Assembly: GCA_024637015.1 (NCBI GenBank)
Contig: JAGXGE010000009.1
Coordinates: 1-64,000 of the forward strand
Length of the DNA: 64,000 nucleotides
Reading direction: 5' to 3'
From: Aequorivita sp.
GTDB lineage: Bacteria; Bacteroidota; Bacteroidia; Flavobacteriales; Flavobacteriaceae
Positions 18,202 to 26,391 of the stretch are shown one piece after another. The position numbers and the translations under genes were made by a program. Below the pieces are notes generated by a model, which was not told where the DNA came from, ran no database searches, and saw nothing but the letters and a program-made list of their open reading frames with translations. Position 1 is the first letter of the stretch; every line of letters starts with the position of its first letter.

Positions 18202-18675
18202 ATGAATGATATGGGAGTAATAGCGAGAGACGAAAGACAGTTAACACTTATATATAGCAGTAATACCCGAGTTGGCAGACATACACTTAGCTATTTAACA
18301 GGTCTTGACGAAAAATATTTGGCAATAGATTTGGCTAAAACGAAAGTTTCCGACACACAATGGGCCGAAATTGCCAAGACTCTTGGTGTTAAAATTGGGG
18401 ATCTTGTGGATAAAAGAGAACTCGATTTGAGTGAGGAAAGTACTGCAGGATTTAGCTCAAATGACTGGCTTAAAATCATTCAGAAAAATGATTCCGTAAT
18501 TTCAAGGCCTATTGCCATTAAAGGAAAACGAACCAAACAAATAGTAAATCCACCGGAAATCATGGAATTTTTTGCTGTGGATTCAGCAGGTTTAGAACAA
18601 AGTCCAATGGATGGGGAAGACCCAGACATTGAGAGCACAACGGAAGGTGAAAATTTTATTGAAAAGGACGAATAA
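18202..18675 (+). CDS. ArsC/Spx-like thioredoxin-fold protein
   Basis: LTLIYSSNTRVGRHTLSYLTGLDEKYLAIDLAKTKVSDTQWAEIAKTLGVKIGDLVDKR...VISRPIAIKG; lacks the usual N-terminal Cys. Confidence 0.6.
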   Translation: MNDMGVIARDERQLTLIYSSNTRVGRHTLSYLTGLDEKYLAIDLAKTKVSDTQWAEIAKTLGVKIGDLVDKRELDLSEESTAGFSSNDWLKIIQKNDSVISRPIAIKGKRTKQIVNPPEIMEFFAVDSAGLEQSPMDGEDPDIESTTEGENFIEKDE

Positions 18676-19044
18676 TTATTCGTCTTTTTTTACTGTTTCC
18701 AATGGTTGAATTTTTGGTTTAACCTGTTTGTAAACTTTCCATTGCGGGCGTGTTATTATATCTTTCATTTCATCAGTTTCTTGCTGTTGAAGTTGGTAGA
18801 GCATGTTGAGTTTTTCCTTTCCTTCAAATTCTTCTTCTATTTTATAACTTCGGATTAAAAATTCTTCAACTTTTTGCTGAAACAAAAGCTGTTGTTTTCC
18901 TGTTAAAGCAAGTTCGGGAATATAACTATTGGTTATTTTCACAGCTTCCTCTTTAGCCTCAAGATTTGATTTTTGCAAAAATGGATCTTGGGAAAATGCG
19001 GAAATACTTATAAACAGTATTAGTAATGGAAATAGTTTTTTCAT
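18676..19044 (-). CDS. Secreted hypothetical protein
   Basis: Signal peptide MKKLFPLLILFISISAFSQ; charged helical remainder. Confidence 0.6.
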   Translation of the reverse strand: MKKLFPLLILFISISAFSQDPFLQKSNLEAKEEAVKITNSYIPELALTGKQQLLFQQKVEEFLIRSYKIEEEFEGKEKLNMLYQLQQQETDEMKDIITRPQWKVYKQVKPKIQPLETVKKDE

Positions 19045-19176
19045 GGCTTTTAAGTTTACTTAAAATTAATAAATCAAAAAGGCAAAGCAAATATTTTAAC
19101 CCTCTTTAACGGGATTATAAAGAGGAATTAACGAAATGATAAGAAAGAATTGTATATAAATATTTAAAAGATTTCT

Positions 19177-19455
19177 TTAAGCAGAAATCTTTTGCTGAAT
19201 TAGAGAAATAGCATCATTTACATTGCGAAGACTTTCCATATCTTCATTTTTAAATTCAATGTTGAACTCATCCTCAATATCTAAAATAATATCCACGAGA
19301 TGTGCCGAGTTTATATTCAGCTCTCGGGTCAAATCACTGTCTCGATTTATTTCTTTTGCGGAAACATCCTCGGGCAAATAAGTTTTTATAATAGGTTCAA
19401 GAAGCCTGTAAATTTCTTCCGAATTCATAGTTCTAAATTTTTTTAAAGATAGCAC
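19177..19455 (-). CDS. Acyl carrier protein
   Basis: Motif ELNINSAHLVDIILDIEDEFNIEF (NS attachment site). Confidence 0.85.
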   Translation of the reverse strand: MLSLKKFRTMNSEEIYRLLEPIIKTYLPEDVSAKEINRDSDLTRELNINSAHLVDIILDIEDEFNIEFKNEDMESLRNVNDAISLIQQKISA

Positions 19456-20704
19456 AAGCGTTCACATCACCAAAACCAAAACTGGCCTTGGCTATGGTGT
19501 GTAGCGAAGTTTTAAGTAATTTCATCGAAATTCTTTCTTGAGAAATGATTTCATCTATTTTTGGGTGCAAATTCTCACAATTTACATTGGGAAAAATAAA
19601 ACCTTCGTGAAGTTGAAGTATTGCCGAAACGATCTCAATACTTCCGCTTGCAGCCAAGCAATGGCCAACCATTCCTTTTAAGGAATTTATATAGGGAAAG
19701 TCATTCCCTTTTCGGTCCAGCGCAATGCTCCAGTTTTCAATCTCGTCCGGATCTTTAATTGTTGCGGTTAAGTGTCCATTGATATAATCAATCTCCGAAG
19801 CATAAATATTTGCGTCTTTTAATGCATCTTTTATACATTTTTGAATTGCTATACTATTGGGCGCGGTCATACTCCCTCCTCCTCTTTGGCCTCCATTATT
19901 TACAGAACCTCCCAAGATTTCTGCATAAATAGTTGCACCGCGCTTTTGCGCATTTTCCAAAGATTCAAGCAAATAAGCCCCTGCCCCACTTCCAGGAACA
20001 AATCCGCTAGCATCTGCGCTCATTGGACCTGCAACCTTTTCGGGAGAATCATTGTATTTATAGGTTGTAACCTTCATTGCATCAAAACCGCCCCAAATGT
20101 AAGGTCCTTGATCACTCGTACTGCCACAGAGCATATAGGTAGCTTTTCCATCGGCAATGTGCTCATAGCCCATCAAAAGTGCTTCTGCGCCAGTGGCGCA
20201 AGCAGAAGAATTGGCCGTAACCATATTTCCAGCGCCAATGAGTCCACCCAGATAGGCGCTCACCCCACTTGTCATAGTTTGTGCCACAGAATTGCTTCCC
20301 AAACGGCGTACGTTTTTATCGTCAATTTTATAAATGGCTTCGCGAAATTTTTCAACTCCACTAGTACCACTTCCAAAGATGATTCCCAAATCCCACAGCG
20401 GTTCTTCATCATTTTTTGCAGGTTCCAATTTGGCATCTTTGAATGCATCCATTCCTGCAATTATACCATATAAAATTCCGCTGCTATTGAAATTACGAAG
20501 TTGTAACTCTGAAAGATATTCCCTTTTTTTTTCTTCGGAAATAATTGGCATTGCTCCCAACTGACAAGAAAAATTAAGATCACGTAGTTCGGGGAGAAAC
20601 CGGATTCCAGAAACCCCATTTTTTATGGCTTCAGTAAATTTTGGAATTCCTACCCCATTTGGTGAAACAACTCCCAGACCAGTAATTACAACGCGTTTCT
20701 TCAT
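19433..20704 (-). CDS. Beta-ketoacyl-ACP synthase
   Basis: ANSSACATGAEAL (Cys), NGHLTATIKDPDE (His), LKGMVGHCLAASGSIE (His). Confidence 0.9.
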   Translation of the reverse strand: MKKRVVITGLGVVSPNGVGIPKFTEAIKNGVSGIRFLPELRDLNFSCQLGAMPIISEEKKREYLSELQLRNFNSSGILYGIIAGMDAFKDAKLEPAKNDEEPLWDLGIIFGSGTSGVEKFREAIYKIDDKNVRRLGSNSVAQTMTSGVSAYLGGLIGAGNMVTANSSACATGAEALLMGYEHIADGKATYMLCGSTSDQGPYIWGGFDAMKVTTYKYNDSPEKVAGPMSADASGFVPGSGAGAYLLESLENAQKRGATIYAEILGGSVNNGGQRGGGSMTAPNSIAIQKCIKDALKDANIYASEIDYINGHLTATIKDPDEIENWSIALDRKGNDFPYINSLKGMVGHCLAASGSIEIVSAILQLHEGFIFPNVNCENLHPKIDEIISQERISMKLLKTSLHTIAKASFGFGDVNACAIFKKI

Positions 20705-20710
20705 TTCGGC

Positions 20711-21151
20711 TTATTCTCTTTTCAAAATCATTCCACTAATAGTTCCTTTAGCGACAACTTCATCTTTTGCATTCAGCATTTTTACTTTACATTTTAATTT
20801 TTGAAACCTAAAATATATCTTTTCTGAAATAACGAAAACTTTTTCACCCGGATAAACAGGAAGATAAAAATCAATTTCGGTACTACTTAGCGCAAATGTC
20901 GATTTCTCTGAAATATTTTCTTCTTTTAAAATATAGACTCCAAAACATACCAAGCCAATTTGTGCCATACATTCCGTTAAAATCACACCCGGTGTGACAG
21001 GATTATTTTTGAAATGACCTTCATAAAAAAACAAGTCATTTTTGAATGTATAAGTTCCTGTTATACTTTCCTTTGAAACTGACAGCAACTCATCCACAAA
21101 TATAAAGGGTTCAGAGTATGGAAGTTGCTCTATTATTTTTTGGATGTTCAT
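20711..21151 (-). CDS. FabZ-like 3-hydroxyacyl-ACP dehydratase (hotdog fold)
   Basis: LPYSEPFIFVDELL..., GHFKNNPVTPGVILTECMAQIG. Confidence 0.85.
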   Translation of the reverse strand: MNIQKIIEQLPYSEPFIFVDELLSVSKESITGTYTFKNDLFFYEGHFKNNPVTPGVILTECMAQIGLVCFGVYILKEENISEKSTFALSSTEIDFYLPVYPGEKVFVISEKIYFRFQKLKCKVKMLNAKDEVVAKGTISGMILKRE

Positions 21152-21160
21152 ATATTCAAT

Positions 21161-21934
21161 CTATCTTAAACTTTCACCGCCATCTACTTTCAGAATCGTT
21201 CCATTTATCCAATCGGCTTCATTTTTACAAAGTAAATAAACTGCGCTAGCAACATCATCCGGACTTGTTAATCTGCTGAATGGATTGCGAAGCTTTGCCA
21301 TTTCAGCTAATTTGTCACTATCTGGAATTACTAAAAATGATGGTGTTTCTGTAGTTCCAGCTTGAATACAGTTGGTGGTAATATTCAAAGGTGCTAATTC
21401 TATAGCCATATTTCGCATTAAAGACTCCAGTACTGATTTTGCTGCTGAAACTGCTGCATAACCAGGCCAAACCCTTGAATTTCCTTCACTAGTAAATGCA
21501 ATGCTGCGTGCCTTCTTTGTAAAAATGCCGTTTTCTATCAAGGTTTGAACCCACTCATACCAGCTAATTGCCATTGCATGAATGGTTATTTCTAAATCCT
21601 GCTTAGATAATTTTTCGCTCATGACAGCATCCATACTTTTTAAACTGCCTTTAGCTATGCTGTGAAGCAATAGTTTTACGCTATTTTTTGGAAATTGTTT
21701 GATTATTTCATTTCTAACATCTTCATTTAAAGCATCTTTATTAAACGTCTTTACAGCTACTCCAAAAGTTTTCATCTTTATCACTTCCTCCTCAAATGCT
21801 GCCAGACTACTCTTTCGATCACGATGAACGATGCAGATATTCATTCCTTGGGAAGCTAGTTTTATAGCACTTGCAAGACCTAAACCGCTACTTCCGCCAA
21901 GTATGATTGCCCATTGATTTTTAAATTCGCTCAT
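21161..21934 (-). CDS. SDR-family oxidoreductase, enoyl-ACP-reductase-like
   Basis: AIILGGSSGLGLASAIKLASQG; YAAVSAAKS has Y-x6-K spacing as in FabI/FabL-type ERs. Confidence 0.8.
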   Translation of the reverse strand: MSEFKNQWAIILGGSSGLGLASAIKLASQGMNICIVHRDRKSSLAAFEEEVIKMKTFGVAVKTFNKDALNEDVRNEIIKQFPKNSVKLLLHSIAKGSLKSMDAVMSEKLSKQDLEITIHAMAISWYEWVQTLIENGIFTKKARSIAFTSEGNSRVWPGYAAVSAAKSVLESLMRNMAIELAPLNITTNCIQAGTTETPSFLVIPDSDKLAEMAKLRNPFSRLTSPDDVASAVYLLCKNEADWINGTILKVDGGESLR

Positions 21935-21936
21935 AA

Positions 21937-22989
21937 TTAAAATTTCAATAATACACGCTGTGCAGAAAAACCCGGACCGAAGCTAAGCATCAATCCCAAA
22001 TCTCCTTTTGCAGGTTTTTGATCCATAAATCTTTCCAAAACATAGAGTACCGTAGCACTACTCATATTTCCGTACAATTTAAGCACTTCTTTGGTATCAT
22101 CAATGTTTTTACCCAAGCTGCCAAACAAATCCTCAACTGTTTCTACAATTTTGCGTCCGCCGGGATGAAAAATAAGATGATCAATATCTTCAATTTTTAA
22201 GTTGCTTTTCTTTAAAAATGGATGGATGATAGCAGGAAAATGCTCGGCGATTTTCTCAGGAACCGATTTATCGAGAATCATCTGAAGTCCTGTATTTACT
22301 ACTTTAAAGCCCATCATACTTGTTGCTTCATAAAAATGATACATCTCTTCTGCAAGAATTTCGGGGCCATTGTCCTCTTCGTTTGACGACATCAATACAC
22401 AAGCCGCTCCATCACCAAAAATAGCAGCGCTTACAATATTTACCATCGAGAAATCTTCTAGTTGAAAAGTAGCCGTTGGAGCTTCTAGGGCAATTACTGC
22501 GGCCCGTTTTCCAGGATTTGCCTTTAAAAAATTATTTGCGTAGATAATACCTGATATTCCTGCAGCACAGCCCATTTCTGTGACTGGCAATCGAACAATA
22601 TCCTGCTTCATTTGCAATTCGTTAATTAAATAGGCATCTACAGATGGAATCATAATACCCGTACAGCTAACTGTGATAATAAAATCTATATCGGTAGGTT
22701 TCCAGTTTGCCTTATTAAGTGCTTTTTCAAGACATTGTTTACCAAGTTTTGTGATTTCACGGATGTAAATATCATTGCGTTCCTGAAAACTTGTATTTGT
22801 GAAAACCTCAATGGGGTCCATTATGGAATAACGCTTATCGACACCCGCGCCTTCAAAAATTTTAATCACTTTTCTTTGAAAACGACTATCTTGGCCTTGC
22901 ATCCATTGTTTTACAAACGGAATAACTTCTTCTGTGTTCCGGCTATGTTTGGGTAATTGTTTTGCAACTGTGGCTATTTTAACGCTCAT
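21937..22989 (-). CDS. Type III polyketide synthase (chalcone/stilbene synthase family)
   Basis: Start chosen at MSVKIATVAKQ (ATGA overlap with upstream gene); VTEMGCAAGISG (Cys), HLIFHPGGRKIVE (His), LYGNMSSATVLYVLE (Asn). Confidence 0.92.
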   Translation of the reverse strand: MSVKIATVAKQLPKHSRNTEEVIPFVKQWMQGQDSRFQRKVIKIFEGAGVDKRYSIMDPIEVFTNTSFQERNDIYIREITKLGKQCLEKALNKANWKPTDIDFIITVSCTGIMIPSVDAYLINELQMKQDIVRLPVTEMGCAAGISGIIYANNFLKANPGKRAAVIALEAPTATFQLEDFSMVNIVSAAIFGDGAACVLMSSNEEDNGPEILAEEMYHFYEATSMMGFKVVNTGLQMILDKSVPEKIAEHFPAIIHPFLKKSNLKIEDIDHLIFHPGGRKIVETVEDLFGSLGKNIDDTKEVLKLYGNMSSATVLYVLERFMDQKPAKGDLGLMLSFGPGFSAQRVLLKF

Positions 22990-23705
22990 AATTCTTTTTT
23001 GAGTATCCATTGGTAACGGTAGGCCCAGCTCCAATGGATTTCACTTTTTTGATTTGGGATTTTTATTGAAATTTCTTCCAGTTCATGTTTTTTAAAGCCT
23101 CTGGCTATGGAAACAAGACCATCATGTTTTGCTGTTTTGGTTTTCAAAAACAATTCACTTACTACTTTAAAAAGGCTGAAAGCCACTAAGCTTCTTTGTA
23201 AATCATTAATGACTAAGCCTTTTTTTGATTTGTTCAGAAGTATTCTCAATAATGCTTCAATATTTTCATTGTTGAAATGATGCATAAAAAGTGTACACAA
23301 TGCAATATCGCAATTCGGAATTAATTCTTCTTCTAAAAAAACATCAATTTTTTTAAATTTTATATTTGGATAATTGCAGCTCTTTTTTTTAGCGAATTCT
23401 AAAATATTTTGGTTGAAATCTATTCCGATGCATTCAAAATTGTAATTATTTTTTTTCCCGTAATCTGCACACTTTCGAAGCAATTCTCCGTCACCACAAC
23501 CGATGTCTAAAATTACAACCGAATCCTTTTTTGAGTGGCCGCTTAAAAGCTTTTCAATTCCATCAATAGAGATACTGTTCCCGCCTAGCCACTTATTTAC
23601 AGTTTTTAAATCGCCCAAAAGATTTTTCATTTCTTTTCCTTGGAAGTCCAAATCGTCCATTATTTCTATTTGTTCGGACCTGTATTTATTACTGAAAGTT
23701 ATCAT
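22986..23705 (-). CDS. SAM-dependent class I methyltransferase
   Basis: SVVILDIGCGDGELLRKCADYG; ICALCTLFMHHFNNE-type region. Confidence 0.85.
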   Translation of the reverse strand: MITFSNKYRSEQIEIMDDLDFQGKEMKNLLGDLKTVNKWLGGNSISIDGIEKLLSGHSKKDSVVILDIGCGDGELLRKCADYGKKNNYNFECIGIDFNQNILEFAKKKSCNYPNIKFKKIDVFLEEELIPNCDIALCTLFMHHFNNENIEALLRILLNKSKKGLVINDLQRSLVAFSLFKVVSELFLKTKTAKHDGLVSIARGFKKHELEEISIKIPNQKSEIHWSWAYRYQWILKKEL

Positions 23706-24829
23706 ACAGATTTGGTGCCATGGGTTTTTTCAATAATTTTTGGAACTATGGAAGGAACAGCCCTAGCAAAGGAAAACCCTACTTTGCAAGCAAACGGATT
23801 CAATAAAACCCGTTGTATGAATCTTCCTGTTTTTAAACGCTTTCCGAATTCATTTTGCCATTGGTTTGTGTATTTTTCTTCCAGTTTGTCTCTATCAAAA
23901 TTGTTGTTTTGAAAAGCCTCTAGAAATATTTCTGAAAAAATCTGGGCACTTTTAATTGCCATTGCCATCCCATTGCCACATAGCGGATGTATCAAGCCAG
24001 CACTGTCTCCAACCATAAAAATATGATTTTCAACAGGCTTCTTTTTATGAAACGAAATCTGGCTAATGGTCAATGGTTTTTTAAAGATTGGGTTTGCTTC
24101 ACTAAAAAATTTCTCTAAAAAAGGGTTTTTTGAAAGCTCCTTTTTTTGAAAATTTTCAATGTCCCCATATTTTTTGAAAGACTTGAAAGTAGTCAAATAG
24201 CAAGCATTCACAGCATTTGTTTCTGTTCTGCTCAACCCGCAGTAGCCACCTTTGAAATTATGAAGGGCAACCGTATCATCGGGGAAATCGTATTCAAAGT
24301 GATTTTTTACAGCAAGCCAAGAGGAATTTTGCTTCATAAAATCACGCTTCAAAAAAGAATCGATATTTGATCGTTTCCCAAAAGAACCTACTACAAAATC
24401 AGCATTATAAACATCTTTTCTTTGTGTTGAAACATTAAATTGGTTTTTGTCAAAATCAACTTTTTCAACAGTATCAAAAACAATCGTTGCTTTATTTTTA
24501 AGGGATTGGTAAAGTAGATTATCAAATGCATACCTACTCAATCCAAATCCACCCAAAGGCAGATTTACATTTATAGGCAAACCTTTTGCGTCCGTTATTT
24601 CAAATTTTGATATTTTTTTGGCTCCAACTGATAAAGGATCAATTCCTAGGGATTGTAAATAAGGCAATACTTCATTGCTTACATATTCACCACATACTTT
24701 GTGATGTGGATACTTGTTTTTTTCAATCAAACAGACTTTACAATTATTATTTGAAAGATGTAAAGCAGTGGTTAGCCCAGCCAGTCCACCTCCAATTATA
24801 ACGATATCCCATTTTTTATTGTTTGTCAT
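23702..24829 (-). CDS. FAD-dependent oxidoreductase (geranylgeranyl-reductase-like)
   Basis: WDIVIIGGGLAGLTTALHLSNNNCKVCLIEKNKYPHHKVCGEYVS; MVGDSAGLIHPLCGNGMAMAIKSA. Confidence 0.88.
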   Translation of the reverse strand: MTNNKKWDIVIIGGGLAGLTTALHLSNNNCKVCLIEKNKYPHHKVCGEYVSNEVLPYLQSLGIDPLSVGAKKISKFEITDAKGLPINVNLPLGGFGLSRYAFDNLLYQSLKNKATIVFDTVEKVDFDKNQFNVSTQRKDVYNADFVVGSFGKRSNIDSFLKRDFMKQNSSWLAVKNHFEYDFPDDTVALHNFKGGYCGLSRTETNAVNACYLTTFKSFKKYGDIENFQKKELSKNPFLEKFFSEANPIFKKPLTISQISFHKKKPVENHIFMVGDSAGLIHPLCGNGMAMAIKSAQIFSEIFLEAFQNNNFDRDKLEEKYTNQWQNEFGKRLKTGRFIQRVLLNPFACKVGFSFARAVPSIVPKIIEKTHGTKSV

Positions 24830-24848
24830 TTGTGCTTTAAAGCTAAAA

Positions 24849-24880
24849 AAAAATCCCGTCCTAAACTGGTACGGGATTTA
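24849..24880 (-). terminator. Rho-independent terminator (minus strand)
   Basis: atcccgt(24853-24859)...acgggat(24871-24877); T-run when read on minus strand. Confidence 0.7.
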
Positions 24881-24900
24881 AAATTTATTTTATTTTAAAA

Positions 24901-25608
24901 TTACTCGCCTGCTTGCTTTTTAGCTTCATTCTTCATTTTTTCATTCGGAAGGATTGCGAGGTTTACACGTCTGTTTTTTGCACGACCTTCGGCTGTAGAA
25001 TTGTCAGCTACTGGGGCTGTTTCACCATACCAGTTTGTAGTAAATCTTCCTGAGCTCAGACCTTTATTTTGAACAAAATAATTGGTAACAGCTTGTGCTC
25101 TGTTTTTTGAAAGTGTCATATTCATCTCCTCTGAACCAACGCTATCGGTATGGCCCACAACAAGTACATTTGTATCTGGATATTCTCTTAGAATATTTGA
25201 AAGTTTATCAAGACTAGCTTGAGATGCCACGTTAATGTTGTACTTAGCGGTATCAAAATAAACACCACTATTCTCATCAAAAGTTACAACTATTCCGTCA
25301 TCCACTCTTTCTACTTGAGCACCAGGAATTTCTTCTTCAATCTTTTGGGCTTGTTTGTCCATTTTAGCTCCGATAAGTACACCGGCACCACCACCAACAA
25401 CACCGCCAATTACAGCGCCTAATTCTCCGTTTCCACCTTTACCAGCGTTATTTCCAATAATGGCTCCAAGAATTGCTCCTCCAGTAGCACCAATTACGGC
25501 TCCTTTTTGTTTATTGTTAGCGTTTCGGGTAGCTTCACAACTTCCTAAACTAATTATAAGAGTTAAGGCTAAAGCTGCTATTGCGGTTTGTTTAAAAAAT
25601 GTCTTCAT
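24901..25608 (-). CDS. OmpA-family lipoprotein with glycine-zipper segment
   Basis: Lipobox ISLGSCEA; GGAILGAIIGNNAGKGGNGELGAVIGGVVGGGAGVLIG; OmpA motif VVGHTDSVGSEEMNMTLSKNRAQAV. Confidence 0.9.
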   Translation of the reverse strand: MKTFFKQTAIAALALTLIISLGSCEATRNANNKQKGAVIGATGGAILGAIIGNNAGKGGNGELGAVIGGVVGGGAGVLIGAKMDKQAQKIEEEIPGAQVERVDDGIVVTFDENSGVYFDTAKYNINVASQASLDKLSNILREYPDTNVLVVGHTDSVGSEEMNMTLSKNRAQAVTNYFVQNKGLSSGRFTTNWYGETAPVADNSTAEGRAKNRRVNLAILPNEKMKNEAKKQAGE

Positions 25609-25610
25609 AA

Positions 25611-26090
25611 TTATTCTTGAATTTTAGAAAAGTTCATATTTATTTTAAATGGTTTTCCATCTAAATTTACTGTTTGCTCCCAACGCATCGAGGATTCATT
25701 GAGTTGCGCCAGACGGAGTCTGAAGCCAACATTTGTGTCTGACTTTCCTTTAGCATTGGTTGGTTTTAAAAGGAAATCATACAGACCAGTAGCTGGATCG
25801 ATTTCTTGTATTGTAAAGATGAAATCACGTTGACCCGTAGGACAATTTGAGTTTTCAATAGTATAATTACCAGTATTATTGTTTGGGATAAATCTCCAGT
25901 TGCTTCCTTCGAAACATTCTACAGAGGTGTCGTTGAACAACGTAACGTTGTAATTTCCAGAGGAGTCATAAGATATACTGTTCAACGCCCAATATCCTTT
26001 TAAAATCTTTCGGGATTCTTGAACTGTCTTAGGTGTTCCGCACGAAATTGCTGTGACCACAATAAGGGCCAAAATGAGGATTTTTTTCAT
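25611..26090 (-). CDS. Lipocalin-like lipoprotein
   Basis: Lipobox VVTAISCGT; LKGYWALNSISYDSSGNYNVTLF pattern. Confidence 0.65.
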   Translation of the reverse strand: MKKILILALIVVTAISCGTPKTVQESRKILKGYWALNSISYDSSGNYNVTLFNDTSVECFEGSNWRFIPNNNTGNYTIENSNCPTGQRDFIFTIQEIDPATGLYDFLLKPTNAKGKSDTNVGFRLRLAQLNESSMRWEQTVNLDGKPFKINMNFSKIQE

Positions 26091-26131
26091 AAAAAAAATG
26101 TTTTTTTAAAAAGTTAAGTGTTTGATAAATT

Positions 26132-26293
26132 TTATTTTTTGAATAATCTAAAAAGTATTGATAGCACAAGAAGCACTAAGAAAATCCAGAAAATAATCAT
26201 GGCTATATCAGTTGCACCTTCAGCGATGCCTCCGAATCCAAAAATTGCTGCAATCAATGCAATAACTAAAAAAATAATAATCCAGCGTACCAT
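26132..26293 (-). CDS. DUF1328/YtjA-like small membrane protein
   Basis: 53 aa read from reverse strand: [53 protein letters not shown]; below the ORF-track cutoff. Confidence 0.85.
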   Translation of the reverse strand: MVRWIIIFLVIALIAAIFGFGGIAEGATDIAMIIFWIFLVLLVLSILFRLFKK

Positions 26294-26391
26294 AATATTG
26301 TGTTTTAATGATTAGTATTCCACTAAGGTAAACAACAATTTTAACATTTGGATTTCCTTTATCTTAAGTTTAACAGAGGACTGTTAAATTA

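Noticed and set aside
19841-20473. 210-aa plus-strand ORF
   Set aside because: Wholly antisense to the convincing beta-ketoacyl synthase; Cys/Ser/Ile-rich shadow translation without family motifs.
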